Shown here piece after piece: positions 8,083 to 16,789 of a stretch of DNA of 54,196 nucleotides. Position numbers and translations under genes: made by a program. A model generated the notes under the pieces. It searched no databases and was not told where the DNA came from. It saw only the letters and a list, made by a program, of their open reading frames with translations. How positions within the stretch are numbered: position 1 is the first letter of the stretch; the number at the start of each line of letters is the position of its first letter. Origin of the DNA: an uncultured Lysobacter sp. (GTDB lineage Bacteria > Pseudomonadota > Gammaproteobacteria > Xanthomonadales > Xanthomonadaceae); NCBI GenBank assembly GCA_946480055.1, contig CAMLID010000020.1, forward strand, positions 1 to 54,196, in the 5' to 3' direction.

Positions 8083-10458
8083 TTAGTTACGGAGCGGCTT
8101 GCCGGTCTTGAGCATGTGCGCGATGCGCTCCTGCGTCTTGGGCATCTGCGCCAGGGCGACGAAGTGCTCGCGCTCGAGCTTGAGCAGCCATTCCTCGTCG
8201 ACCAGCGCGCCGCGGTCGACTTCGCCGCCGCAGATCACGGTGGCGATGCGGGTGGCGATTTCGTAGTCGTGCGGCGAGATGAAGCGGCCTTCCAGCATGT
8301 TGACCAGCAGCATCTTGAAGGTCGCGATGCCGACGTCGCCGGCGACCTGGACCCGGCGGCCGGGCAGGGGCGGGCGGTAGCCGCTCTCGGCCAGGCCGCG
8401 CGCCTGGGCCTTGGCCACGTGCAGCAGTTCGAAGGCGTTGAACACCACCGCGTCGCCATCGCGGGCCAGCTTGAGCTCGCGCGCTTCGAAGGCCGAGGTC
8501 GAGACCTTGCCCATGGCCACCGACTCGAACGCGGTCTTGAGCTGGGCGAACACGTCGCCGCTCGGACCGGCCGCGTCGGAGGCGCGCACCGCGAACTCCT
8601 TCAGGCCGCCGCCGGCCGGCAGCAGGCCGACGCCGGCCTCGACCAGGCCGATGTAGCTTTCCAGCGCGAACACGCTCTTGGCCGCATGCATCTGGAACTC
8701 GCAGCCGCCGCCCAGGGCCAGGCCGCGCACCGCCGCGACCACCGGCACCAGCGAGTACTTGATGCGCTGGCTGGTGGCCTGGAAGTTGGCGACCATGGCC
8801 TCGAAGCCCTTGAGGTCGCCGGCCTGCAGCAGGCCGAGCGCGCCGGACAGATCGGCGCCGGCCGAGAACGGCTCCTTCGGCTGCCAGATCACCACGCCCT
8901 TGAACTGCTTCTCGGCGATGCCGATGGCTTCCTGGATGCCGTTGAGCACGTGGTCGTTGACCGTGTGCATCTTGGTCTTGAAGCTGATCACGGCGATGTC
9001 GTCGCCGTCGTCGGCCCACAGGCGGATGCCGTCGTTCTCGAACACGGTCTGGCCCTGCGAGAACTTCTCGCCGAGCAGGGCGTCGGGGAAACGCTGACGC
9101 GCGTAGACCGGGTTGGACGAGCGCGCGACCTTGGCGTTGCGGCCCGGGCTGTAGCTGCCGTCGGCGCCGTGCACGCCGTCGCGACCGTCGAACACCCAGT
9201 TCGGCAGCGGCGCGGGCGCCATCGCCTTGCCGGCGACGATGTCCTCGGCGATCCAGTCGGCGACCTGCTTCCAGCCGGCGGCCTGCCAGGTTTCGAACGG
9301 ACCCAGCGACCAGCCGTAGCCCCAGCGCATCGCGAAGTCGACGTCGCGCGCGGTGTCGGCGATCGACTCCAGATGGAAGGCGCTGTAGTGGAAGCTGTCG
9401 CGGAACACGGCCCACAGGAACTGCGCCTGCGGATGGCTGCTGGCACGCAGGGCGGCGAACTTCTTGGCCGGGTCGCGCTCCTTGAGCAGGGCGGCGACGT
9501 CGGCGTCGAGCTCACCGGCCGAGACGCGGTAGTCCTGCGCCTTCAGGTCCAGCACCAGGATGTCCTTGCCGCGCTTGGTGTAGACGCCGGCGCCGGTCTT
9601 CTGGCCCAGCGCGCCCTTCTCGATCAACGCGGCCAACCACTTGGGCGCCTTGAAGTACGAGTGCCACGGGTCGTCGGGCAGGGTGTCGGCCATGGTCTTG
9701 ATGACGTGGGCCATGGTGTCCAGGCCGACCACGTCCGCGGTGCGGTAGGTCGCCGACTTGGGACGGCCGATCGCCGGGCCGGTCAGGGCGTCGACGGTGT
9801 CGAAGCCCAGGCCGAACTGCTCGGTGTGGTGCATCGCGGCCAGCATCGAGAACACGCCGATGCGGTTGCCGATGAAGTTCGGGGTGTCCTTGGCGATCAC
9901 CACGCCCTTGCCCAGGGTGGTGGTGAGGAAGGTTTCCAGGCCCTCGAGCACGCTCGCGTCGGTGCCGCGGGCCGGGATCAGCTCGGCCAGGTGCATGTAG
10001 CGCGGCGGGTTGAAGAAGTGCACGCCGAGGAAGCGGTGGCGCAGCTGCTCGGGCAGCACTTCGGCCAGCTTGTTGATGCCCAGGCCCGAGGTGTTGGAAG
10101 CCAGCACGGTGTGCTCGGCCACGAACGGGGCGATCTTCTTGTAGAGGTCCTGCTTCCAGTCCATGCGCTCGGCGATGGCCTCGATGATCAGGTCGCAGTC
10201 GCGCAGCTGTTCCAGGCCGGTCTCGTAGTTGGCCGCGCTGATGCGCTCGGCCAGGCCCTTGGCGGCGAGCGGGGCGGGGCTGAGCTTGCCCAGGTTCGCG
10301 ATCGCCTTGGCGACGATGCCGTTGGGGTCGCCCTCCTTGGCCGGCAGGTCGAACAGCACCGTGTCGACGCCCGCGTTGGTCAGGTGCGCGGCGATCTGCG
10401 CGCCCATGACGCCGGCGCCCAGGACCGCGGCTCGGCGGACAAGCAATTTGTTAGACAT
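8083..10458 (-). CDS. 3-hydroxyacyl-CoA dehydrogenase / enoyl-CoA hydratase, FadN-like domain order
   Basis: A 791-residue multifunctional beta-oxidation enzyme. The hydroxyacyl-CoA dehydrogenase half comes first (AAVLGAGVMGAQIAAH near residue 10, NTSGLGI near 120, HFFNPPRYMHLAEL near 145). The crotonase-fold hydratase half comes last (oxyanion segment RGLALGGGCEF and GLVEAGVGLLPAGGG, about residues 560-620). This order is that of Bacillus FadN, the reverse of E. coli FadB. It hydrates enoyl-CoA and oxidises the product with NAD+ before FadA acts. The ATG at 10458 has AAGGAG 9 bases upstream; a TTG three codons earlier overlaps that site and is rejected. It lies 116 bases after the TetR gene and 26 before fadA. 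Confidence 0.93.
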   Translation of the reverse strand: MSNKLLVRRAAVLGAGVMGAQIAAHLTNAGVDTVLFDLPAKEGDPNGIVAKAIANLGKLSPAPLAAKGLAERISAANYETGLEQLRDCDLIIEAIAERMDWKQDLYKKIAPFVAEHTVLASNTSGLGINKLAEVLPEQLRHRFLGVHFFNPPRYMHLAELIPARGTDASVLEGLETFLTTTLGKGVVIAKDTPNFIGNRIGVFSMLAAMHHTEQFGLGFDTVDALTGPAIGRPKSATYRTADVVGLDTMAHVIKTMADTLPDDPWHSYFKAPKWLAALIEKGALGQKTGAGVYTKRGKDILVLDLKAQDYRVSAGELDADVAALLKERDPAKKFAALRASSHPQAQFLWAVFRDSFHYSAFHLESIADTARDVDFAMRWGYGWSLGPFETWQAAGWKQVADWIAEDIVAGKAMAPAPLPNWVFDGRDGVHGADGSYSPGRNAKVARSSNPVYARQRFPDALLGEKFSQGQTVFENDGIRLWADDGDDIAVISFKTKMHTVNDHVLNGIQEAIGIAEKQFKGVVIWQPKEPFSAGADLSGALGLLQAGDLKGFEAMVANFQATSQRIKYSLVPVVAAVRGLALGGGCEFQMHAAKSVFALESYIGLVEAGVGLLPAGGGLKEFAVRASDAAGPSGDVFAQLKTAFESVAMGKVSTSAFEARELKLARDGDAVVFNAFELLHVAKAQARGLAESGYRPPLPGRRVQVAGDVGIATFKMLLVNMLEGRFISPHDYEIATRIATVICGGEVDRGALVDEEWLLKLEREHFVALAQMPKTQERIAHMLKTGKPLRN

Positions 10459-10574
10459 CGTCTGCAACTCCTTGGATTGATTGCACTATGTTGCGGCGCC
10501 AGGACGGTACGGAAGCGGGGCAACCGATGGGGTCGCCCAGGCGCGGTCGGAAAAGGGTCGGCCGAGCGCTTGGC

Positions 10575-11195
10575 TCAGCTCTTGAAGCCGGCAGCGGCGA
10601 AACGGATCAGCTCGCGGCCCGCGCGCTCACGATGCGCCGCCTCGGTGACACCGGCGGGACGCTTGATCAGGCCGAAGTCGGCCATGGCGTAGGTCAGCGA
10701 CCCGGCCAGGAAGTCCAGGCGCCAGTACAGTTCCTCCTTGCTCAGGCCGGGCACCGCGGCCGCGATCGCCTTGGCGAATTCGCGCAGCACGTGGCCGTAG
10801 TGGTCGGACAGGAACTTGCGCAGGCTGTCGTTCTTTTCGGCGTAGGCGCGGGCGACCACGCGCACGAAGGCGGCGCCGCCGTGGCGGTCCTGAGCCAACG
10901 CCAGGGCCGGCTCCACGAACGCGGCCAGGATCGGTTCGAGTTCGCCCGGATGCTGCTGGATCGCTTCCTGCAGGGCGCTCAGGCGCTGCCGGCTCATGTC
11001 GTCCATGCGGCGGCGGAACACCTCGTTGACCAGGTTTTCCTTGCTGCCGAAGTGGTAGTTGACCGCAGCGATGTTGACGTCGGCGCGGCTGGTGACCTGG
11101 CGCAGGGACGTGCCGGTGAAGCCGAACTGGGCGAACAGCTCTTCGGCAGCGCCGAGGATGCGGTCCTTGGTGGAGAAATGGGCGGTGGCGGCCAT
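10575..11195 (-). CDS. TetR-family regulator, probably PsrA-like fatty-acid sensor
   Basis: A 206-residue repressor. The N-terminal helix-turn-helix (about residues 10-55) contains TSLRQVTSRADV and the recognition helix AAVNYHFGSKE; the C-terminal ligand domain is all-helical. Three features suggest it senses acyl-CoA or fatty acids and controls beta-oxidation: it is the first gene before fadN-fadA, it resembles the PsrA/CerR-type TetR group, and its own promoter carries a CAAAC-N4-GTTTG palindrome, the published PsrA consensus. The start is ATG 11195 with GGAG upstream. A TTG 24 bases earlier lies inside the leader. The link to PsrA is inference from the operator and context. Confidence 0.85.
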   Translation of the reverse strand: MAATAHFSTKDRILGAAEELFAQFGFTGTSLRQVTSRADVNIAAVNYHFGSKENLVNEVFRRRMDDMSRQRLSALQEAIQQHPGELEPILAAFVEPALALAQDRHGGAAFVRVVARAYAEKNDSLRKFLSDHYGHVLREFAKAIAAAVPGLSKEELYWRLDFLAGSLTYAMADFGLIKRPAGVTEAAHRERAGRELIRFAAAGFKS

Positions 11196-11216
11196 GGGGC
11201 TCCAGGGTGGCTGAAT

Positions 11217-11230
11217 CAAACGCTTGTTTG
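11217..11230. promoter_or_regulatory. PsrA-type operator CAAACGCTTGTTTG
   Basis: The 14-base sequence CAAAC-GCTT-GTTTG has perfect outer arms. It fits the PsrA consensus G/CAAAC-N2-4-GTTTG/C known from Pseudomonas. It abuts the -10 hexamer of the tetR promoter and ends 22 bases before the tetR start, a position suited to autorepression. Confidence 0.75.
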
Positions 11231-11260
11231 ATCGTAGTCCCGGCTTGGCCGGATCGTCAA
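11231..11260 (-). promoter_or_regulatory. Sigma-70 promoter of the tetR (and possibly fad) transcript
   Basis: On the minus strand, TTGACG (11260-11255) and TACGAT (11236-11231) are separated by 18 bases. The operator begins at the base after the -10, so a bound repressor would block open-complex formation. No equally good promoter was seen in the 116-base gap before fadN, so this promoter may also drive fadN-fadA. Confidence 0.7.
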
Positions 11261-11327
11261 CGGATTTTCAGCACAACCGTGCAAATCGCATGACCGATCC
11301 GGTAGAATTACCGTAGCCATATCGGCT

Positions 11328-11355
11328 AAACCCGCGTCCTGTCGCGGGTTTTCTG
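11328..11355 (+). terminator. Hairpin with T-tract in the ndk leader
   Basis: AAACCCGCG and CGCGGGTTT form a 9-bp stem around TCCTGT, followed by TCTGTTATTC. It is shaped like an intrinsic terminator but lies 57 bases before the ndk start in the same direction. It may be an attenuator, or the end of a short upstream transcript. Confidence 0.5.
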
Positions 11356-11411
11356 TTATTCTCGGGCCCTCGCAAGGAAGCAGTAGCGGCCCGCCTACCC
11401 GGAGAATTTCC

Positions 11412-11837
11412 ATGGCGCTGGAGCGCACCCTGTCCATCATCAAGCCCGACGCCGTCGCCAAGAACGTCATCGGTGAGATCTACACGCGTTTCGAGAAGGC
11501 GGGCCTCAAGGTCGTCGCTTCCAAGATGAAGCACCTCTCCAAGCAGGAAGCCGAAGGTTTCTACGCCGTGCACCGCGAGCGTCCGTTCTTCGCCGCCCTG
11601 GTCGAGTTCATGATCAGCGGTCCGGTGGTGATCCAGGCGCTGCAGGGCGAGAACGCCGTGCTCAAGCACCGCGACCTGATGGGCGCGACCAATCCGAAGG
11701 ACGCAGCGCCGGGCACCATCCGCGCCGACTTCGCCGACAGCATCGACGCCAATGCCGTGCACGGCTCGGACAGCCTGGAGAACGCCGCGATCGAGATCGC
11801 GTACTTCTTCCCGGCCACCGACGTGTACGCGCGCTAA
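11412..11837 (+). CDS. ndk: Nucleoside diphosphate kinase
   Basis: A 141-residue cytosolic enzyme that balances NTP pools by phosphate transfer from ATP to NDPs. The phosphorylated histidine is His117 in NAVHGSDS; the N-terminal [12 protein letters not shown] and the RPFF and GATNP motifs are all present. Length is that of bacterial Ndk. ATG 11412 follows GGAGA. It is the first gene of the ndk-rlmN-pilF-rodZ run; rlmN begins 9 bases after its stop. A terminator-like hairpin stands in its leader. Confidence 0.97.
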   Translation: MALERTLSIIKPDAVAKNVIGEIYTRFEKAGLKVVASKMKHLSKQEAEGFYAVHRERPFFAALVEFMISGPVVIQALQGENAVLKHRDLMGATNPKDAAPGTIRADFADSIDANAVHGSDSLENAAIEIAYFFPATDVYAR

Positions 11838-11846
11838 GCCCACGTC

Positions 11847-13169
11847 GTGAACGACCTCCGCGCCAACGCGAACGATCTTGCGCACGCCGGCGACACGCCG
11901 GCGTCGGCAACGCCCGCGGGCGCTGACGCCAATGGCACGAAGGTCGTTGATGCCGTCAACGCCGACGTCGGCACCACCGACGTCGCGGTCGTCGCGACGC
12001 AGCCGGCCAGCTCCGGCTTCGTCGCGTTCGATCCGAGCAAGACCAACCTGTTCGATCTCGACCGCGTCTCGCTGGAAGACTTCTTCGAGCAGACCCTGGG
12101 CGAGAAGCGCTTCCGCGCGCACCAGGTGATGAAGTGGATCCACCACCGCTACGTCACCGACTTCAACGACATGACCGACCTGGGCAAGGCGCTGCGCGCC
12201 AAGCTCGAGCAGCATGCGCAGGTGCGCGTGCCGCAGGTCGTGTTCGACAAGGCCTCCACCGACGGCACCCACAAGTGGCTGCTGGGCATGGACCCGAAGA
12301 ACGCGATCGAGACGGTGTTCATCCCCGACAAGGGCCGCGGCACCCTTTGCGTGTCCTCGCAGGTCGGCTGCGCACTGAACTGCCAGTTCTGCTCGACCGC
12401 GACCCAGGGCTTCAACCGCAACCTGTCGACCGCCGAGATCATCGGCCAGGTCTGGGTCGCGGCGCGCCACCTCGGCAACGTTCCGCATCAGCAGCGCAAG
12501 CTCACCAACGTGGTGATGATGGGCATGGGCGAGCCGCTGGCGAATTTCGACAACGTCGTGCGCGCCATGAGCATCATGCGCGACGACCTGGGCTACGGCC
12601 TGGCCAACAAGCGCGTGACCCTGTCGACCGCCGGCATGGTGCCGATGATCGACAAGCTCGGCGAGGTCAGCGACGTCTCGCTGGCGGTGTCGCTGCACGC
12701 GGCCAACGACGAGCTGCGCAGCGAGCTGGTCCCGCTCAACAAGAAGTACCCGATCGCGCAGCTGATGGAAGCCTGCGTGCGTTACGCGCTGCGCAAGCGC
12801 GGCACCTCGGTGACCTTCGAGTACACCCTGATGAAGGGCGTCAACGACCAGCCCCAACACGCGCGCCAACTGCTGCGGCTGCTGCGCCAGTTCGACAACG
12901 CGGTGCAGATGAAGGACGCGGCCAAGGTCAACCTGATCCCGTTCAATCCGTTCCCGGGCACGCGCTTCGAGCGCCCCGACGACGCGGCGATCCGCGCGTT
13001 CCAGAAACTGCTCAACGACGCCGGCATGATCGCGCCGGTGCGCCGCACCCGCGGCGACGACATCGACGCGGCCTGCGGGCAGCTCAAGGGCCAGGTCATG
13101 GACCGGACCCGGCGCCAGGCCGAATTCCGCAAGAAACTCGAATCTCAGGGGCTGGGCGATGCGGCGTAA
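11847..13169 (+). CDS. rlmN: Dual-specificity 23S rRNA (A2503)/tRNA (A37) C2-methyltransferase
   Basis: A 440-residue radical-SAM enzyme that methylates C2 of A2503 in 23S rRNA and A37 in some tRNAs. The cluster motif CALNCQFC sits near residue 180 after [21 protein letters not shown] and [11 protein letters not shown] follow, and the C-terminal [12 protein letters not shown] leads to [11 protein letters not shown] with the conserved second active-site Cys. The frame can only begin at GTG 11847, 9 bases after ndk, because no later start precedes the conserved N-domain. This leaves a low-complexity Ala/Asp/Thr-rich extension of about 55 residues. The 3' end overlaps pilF by 11 bases. Confidence 0.95.
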   Translation: MNDLRANANDLAHAGDTPASATPAGADANGTKVVDAVNADVGTTDVAVVATQPASSGFVAFDPSKTNLFDLDRVSLEDFFEQTLGEKRFRAHQVMKWIHHRYVTDFNDMTDLGKALRAKLEQHAQVRVPQVVFDKASTDGTHKWLLGMDPKNAIETVFIPDKGRGTLCVSSQVGCALNCQFCSTATQGFNRNLSTAEIIGQVWVAARHLGNVPHQQRKLTNVVMMGMGEPLANFDNVVRAMSIMRDDLGYGLANKRVTLSTAGMVPMIDKLGEVSDVSLAVSLHAANDELRSELVPLNKKYPIAQLMEACVRYALRKRGTSVTFEYTLMKGVNDQPQHARQLLRLLRQFDNAVQMKDAAKVNLIPFNPFPGTRFERPDDAAIRAFQKLLNDAGMIAPVRRTRGDDIDAACGQLKGQVMDRTRRQAEFRKKLESQGLGDAA

Positions 13170-14004
13170 AGGGCAGGGGAGTGGGGCGAAGTGGCCGCTG
13201 GTCGCGGTGGCGTTGCTGCTGGTCCTGACCGCGCTCACGGGCTGCAAGCGCCTGACTTTCGTCCGGCCGAACTTCGACAAGGTCAACTACGAACACACCG
13301 GGCCGGACTACTCGGTCCGCGACGACAAGCGCAGCAAGGACGCCGCCTCGGCCCGCAACCGGCTCCAGTTGGCGCAGGCCGCGCTGCGCAACGGCGACCT
13401 CGACGGCGCCGAGCGCGATGCCCACACCGCGCTCAAGGCCGACCCGCGCTCGGCCGACGCCCACACCATCCTCGGCGCGATCGCCGAGCGCCGCGGCAAT
13501 ACCGCCGCTGCCGGCCAGTACTACAAGAAGGCGGTCGATCTGGCCCCCGACCGCGGCGCCTTCCTCAACAATTACGGTGCCTGGCTGTGCAGCAGCGGCC
13601 GCGCGGCCGAGTCGTTGAGCTGGTTCGATCGCGCCCTGGCCGACAGCGCCTACACGACCCCGACCGCGGCCTTGGCCAATGCCGGCAGCTGCGCCGCCAC
13701 CGCCGGCCAGTACGAGCGCGCCGAGCGCGACCTGCGCACCGCCCTGGCCCTGGACGCCGGCAACGCGCTGGCCCTGGGCGGCCTGGCCCGGATCGAGCTG
13801 CAAAAGGGCAATGCCTTCGAAGCACGAGCTTTTTCTGAACGTAGGCTGGCTGCCGCACCGGTAGATCCGGATGCGCTGATGCTTGCGTCACAAATCGAAC
13901 AAAAACTCGGCGACACGGCTGCCGCCGCAAGATACGTTCAGCGTCTACGGGCGGAGTTCCCTGACGCGCAGGGCTCCGGGACAGGGGATGACGGTAAGCG
14001 ATGA
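13159..14004 (+). CDS. pilF: Type IV pilus biogenesis/stability lipoprotein PilW/PilF
   Basis: A 281-residue outer-membrane lipoprotein. The signal ends in the lipobox LTALTGC, with Cys near residue 29. Four to five TPR units follow (for example [42 protein letters not shown] and [17 protein letters not shown]). PilF homologues help secretin PilQ assemble. It overlaps rlmN by 11 bases and rodZ by 4, so translation is probably coupled. From about 13815 to the end, codon use is less GC-biased than in the first part. The gene order rlmN-pilF-rodZ is conserved in many gammaproteobacteria. Confidence 0.92.
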   Translation: MRRKGQGSGAKWPLVAVALLLVLTALTGCKRLTFVRPNFDKVNYEHTGPDYSVRDDKRSKDAASARNRLQLAQAALRNGDLDGAERDAHTALKADPRSADAHTILGAIAERRGNTAAAGQYYKKAVDLAPDRGAFLNNYGAWLCSSGRAAESLSWFDRALADSAYTTPTAALANAGSCAATAGQYERAERDLRTALALDAGNALALGGLARIELQKGNAFEARAFSERRLAAAPVDPDALMLASQIEQKLGDTAAAARYVQRLRAEFPDAQGSGTGDDGKR

Positions 14005-14813
14005 TGCTTTCGAACGAAGTCGCGCCTGACGGCGGGGGTAGCTGTGGCGCGCGCCTCAAATCTGCCCGCGAGCGGGCCGGTCTGTCGCACGCGGACGTTT
14101 CCGCGCGTCTGAAAATGCCGACCCGTGTGGTCCAGGCACTGGAAGACGACGACCTGGCGCGCATCGGCGCACCGGTGTTCGTGCGCGGTCAGCTGCGCAG
14201 CTACGCACGCCTGCTCGGGGTCGATCTCGAGCCCGAACTCGACCGTGTCGCCGTCGCCCAGGTGGCGCCGTCGGAGCTGGTCAGCCACACCCACACGCCG
14301 CGCTACCGCCGCGTGTTCGAACAGGCCACCCGGCGTGCGATCTATATCGTGCTGACCGCCGCGATCGCGGTACCGGTCTGGCTGGCCACGCGTCCGCACC
14401 TGGACAGCAACCTGGCGGTGCAGTCGCTGGACGTGCCGGCGACGCCGGCCGCGACCGACGCGGCGCCGACCACCGAACCCGCCGTCGCGGCCCAGCGCAC
14501 TCCGCTGATCGCCTCGATGGCCTCGCTGCCGGCCGCGCCGGCAGCGCAAACCGCGCTGTCGCTGAATTTCAGCGGCGACAGCTGGGTGCAGGTGTATGCC
14601 GTCGACGGCAGCACCCTGGAGCAGGGCCTGCTCGGCGCCGGCGAACGCCGCAGCTACGGCGCCGGCCAAGTCGCGCGCGTGGTGCTGGGCAACTCGGCCG
14701 CGGTCGAAGTGCTGCAGGCCGGCAAACCCGTCGATCTGGCGCCGTTCAGCCGCGCGAACGTCGCGCGCTTTACGCTATCCTCTGACGGTTCCCTCGCGCC
14801 GGTCGCCGACTGA
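14001..14813 (+). CDS. rodZ: RodZ-like helix-turn-helix membrane protein (DUF4115)
   Basis: A 270-residue protein. An N-terminal RodZ-type HTH occupies about residues 15-80 (LKSARERAGLSHADVSARLK, then FVRGQLRSYARLLGVD). One transmembrane segment follows near residues 113-130 (YIVLTAAIAVPVWLA), then a Pro/Ala/Thr-rich linker and a C-terminal DUF4115 beta domain (LSLNFSGDSWVQVYAVDG). RodZ links MreB to the elongation machinery. It overlaps the pilF stop. In E. coli ispG and hisS come next, but here yfgM follows directly after a spacer packed with stem-loops. Confidence 0.88.
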   Translation: MMLSNEVAPDGGGSCGARLKSARERAGLSHADVSARLKMPTRVVQALEDDDLARIGAPVFVRGQLRSYARLLGVDLEPELDRVAVAQVAPSELVSHTHTPRYRRVFEQATRRAIYIVLTAAIAVPVWLATRPHLDSNLAVQSLDVPATPAATDAAPTTEPAVAAQRTPLIASMASLPAAPAAQTALSLNFSGDSWVQVYAVDGSTLEQGLLGAGERRSYGAGQVARVVLGNSAAVEVLQAGKPVDLAPFSRANVARFTLSSDGSLAPVAD

Positions 14814-14877
14814 CCCGCGACGCGGGTCTGCGCATGCCCGCTTAGGGCATGTCCCTCACTGGCCCGCGCTGCGGGCC
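14812..14877. other. Three consecutive stem-loops after rodZ
   Basis: Three hairpins lie in 66 bases: GACCCGC/GCGGGTC (14812-14828, starting inside the rodZ stop codon), CATGCCC/GGGCATG (14833-14851) and GGCCCGC/GCGGGCC (14861-14877). None has a clear T-tract. They may end or protect the upstream transcript, or be a degenerate repeat. Confidence 0.6.
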
Positions 14878-14924
14878 GGTCATATTCCTTTGGGCTCCAG
14901 CCGGTCGGCGGGGCGAGATGAGCG

Positions 14925-15554
14925 ATGGCGATCGACGAGCTGCTGGACGAACACGAACAAAGCGAACGCGTACTCGAATGGCTGCGCCGTAACGGCGCTG
15001 CCCTGATCGGCGGCATCGCCCTGGGCCTGGCTGCGATCGGCGGCTGGAAGTGGTGGGACAACCACCAGATCCAGCAGCAGGCTCAGGTCGCCAACCAGTA
15101 CCAGGCCGCGCTCGACGCGATCGAAGCCAAGGACAAGGGCGCCGAAGCCAAGGTCAAGGCGCTCGGCCAGAACACCTATCACACGCTCGCCGCGTTGCGC
15201 CTGGCACAGTCGCAGGTGGTCGCCAACCAGCGCGATCCGGCGATCGCGACCCTGCGCTCGATCAAGAGCGAAGACCCGGCCATCGCCGAGATCGTCAACC
15301 TGCGTCTGGCGCGTTTGCTGATCGAAGCCAAGCAGGCCGACGCCGCGCTCAAGCTGCTCGCCAACGCGACCACGCCGACCGCGATCGCGGTGCGCGGCGA
15401 CGCTCAGCTGGCCCTGGGCCAGCGCACCAAGGCGCAGGAAGCGTATACGCAAGCGATGACCAAACTCGACGTGGCGTCGCCGCAGCGTCGTTTGCTCGAA
15501 CTCAAGCTCACCGAAGCCGGCGGTTCGCCGGTCAAGCCCGAGGCCAAGTCTTGA
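14925..15554 (+). CDS. yfgM: YfgM-like tetratricopeptide protein (translocon/BAM-linked)
   Basis: A 209-residue inner-membrane protein. It begins with the family motif DELLDEHEQSERVLEWLRRN, then one transmembrane segment (about residues 24-42, GAALIGGIALGLAAIGGW) with the next residues KWWD, and a periplasmic TPR-like domain. YfgM of E. coli is an ancillary SecYEG subunit that works with PpiD on periplasmic folding. ATG 14925 was chosen over an out-of-frame ATG at 14918. Its stop overlaps the bamB ATG, a coupled arrangement as in E. coli yfgM-bamB. Confidence 0.9.
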   Translation: MAIDELLDEHEQSERVLEWLRRNGAALIGGIALGLAAIGGWKWWDNHQIQQQAQVANQYQAALDAIEAKDKGAEAKVKALGQNTYHTLAALRLAQSQVVANQRDPAIATLRSIKSEDPAIAEIVNLRLARLLIEAKQADAALKLLANATTPTAIAVRGDAQLALGQRTKAQEAYTQAMTKLDVASPQRRLLELKLTEAGGSPVKPEAKS

Positions 15555-16789
15555 TGAAGGTTGCAGCCATGACCCCCAGCCGCACCGCGGTTCGCGTTTC
15601 TGCCGTCCTGCTGTGCTCGTTCGCACTGGCCGGCTGTTCCACCGTCAAGGGCTGGTTCGGCGACGGCAAGAAGGACGACGGCAAGCCCAACGAGCCGGTC
15701 GAACTGACCGACATCACCGCCACCGCCAACGTCGCCAAGCTGTGGTCGACCCACGCCGGCAAGGGCGAGAAGCGCATGGGCGTGCGCCAGGGCCCGGCGA
15801 TCGCCGACGGCCGCGTCTACGCCGCCGCGATCGAAGGCGGCGTGCACGCCTTCGACCTGCAGACCGGCAAGACGATCTGGGACTACCAGCCCATGCGTCA
15901 GGGCGAGGACAGCAACAAGAAGGACAAAGAAATCCGCCTCTCCGGCGGCCCCGGCGTCGGCGAAGGCCTGGTCGTGGTCGGTGGCCTGGACGGCGAAGTG
16001 ATCGCGCTGGACGCCGCCAGCGGCGCCGAGAAGTGGCGCGCCAAGGTCGCCAACGAAGTCATCGCCGCTCCGGCGATCGGCATGGGCTTGGTGTTCGTGC
16101 GTTCCAACGACGGCCGCCTGAGCGCGTTCGACGCCGCCAGCGGCGAGCGTCGCTGGTTCTGGACCCACGACGTGCCGATGCTGTCGCTGCGCGGCAACGA
16201 CGCGCCGGTGCTCGGCCCGGGCGTGGTCTTCGTCGGCAACGACGACGGCACCGTGGCCGCGCTGTCGGCGACCGACGGCCGCCCGATGTGGGAACAGCCG
16301 ATCGCGCAGCTGGAAGGCCGCACCGAGCTCGACCGCATGGCCGACATCGACGGCACTCCGGTGCTCGAAGGCAGCACTCTGTACGCGAGCAGCTTCAAGA
16401 AGCAGACCGTGGCCCTCGACGGCCCCAGCGGCCGCCCGATGTGGAACAGCGAGCACGGCGGTTCCGGCCGCGTCGGCGTCGGCAGCAATCGCCTGGTGGT
16501 CACCGATCCGACCGGCACCGTGTTCGGCCTGGACAAGGCCGGCGGCAGCGCGATGTGGCAGCAGGCCGGTCTGGCCCGCCGCAACGTCACCGGCGCGGCG
16601 GTGCAGGGCGACTACGCCGTGGTCGGCGATTTCGACGGCTACGTGCATTGGCTGAAGCTCGACAACGGCGAGTTCGCCGCACGTCAGCGCGTCGGCGGCA
16701 AGGCCCTGCGCGCGACGCCGGTGGTCGCCGACGGCGTGCTGGTGGTGCAGAACGTCGAAGGCGAACTGACCGCGTTCAAACTGCAGTAA
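15554..16789 (+). CDS. bamB: Outer-membrane protein assembly factor BamB
   Basis: A 411-residue lipoprotein with lipobox ALAGC (Cys near residue 27). It folds as an eight-bladed PQQ-like beta-propeller; repeat units such as VYAAAIEGGVHAFDLQTGK, VVVGGLDGEVIALDAASGAE and LVFVRSNDGRLSAFDAASGE are visible. BamB supports BamA in inserting outer-membrane proteins. The ATG at 15554 overlaps the yfgM TGA; a second ATG five codons on (15569) is also possible. It lies in the classical yfgM-bamB-der order, though 333 bases separate it from der. Confidence 0.95.
   Translation: MKVAAMTPSRTAVRVSAVLLCSFALAGCSTVKGWFGDGKKDDGKPNEPVELTDITATANVAKLWSTHAGKGEKRMGVRQGPAIADGRVYAAAIEGGVHAFDLQTGKTIWDYQPMRQGEDSNKKDKEIRLSGGPGVGEGLVVVGGLDGEVIALDAASGAEKWRAKVANEVIAAPAIGMGLVFVRSNDGRLSAFDAASGERRWFWTHDVPMLSLRGNDAPVLGPGVVFVGNDDGTVAALSATDGRPMWEQPIAQLEGRTELDRMADIDGTPVLEGSTLYASSFKKQTVALDGPSGRPMWNSEHGGSGRVGVGSNRLVVTDPTGTVFGLDKAGGSAMWQQAGLARRNVTGAAVQGDYAVVGDFDGYVHWLKLDNGEFAARQRVGGKALRATPVVADGVLVVQNVEGELTAFKLQ

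Noticed and set aside
10459..10574. Second PsrA-type site before fadN
   Set aside because: No CAAAC-N2-4-GTTTG sequence was found in this gap.
8116..10692. Plus-strand open frame of over 850 codons opposite fadN
   Set aside because: GC-rich antisense shadow; the minus strand encodes a full multifunctional enzyme with a good ribosome site.
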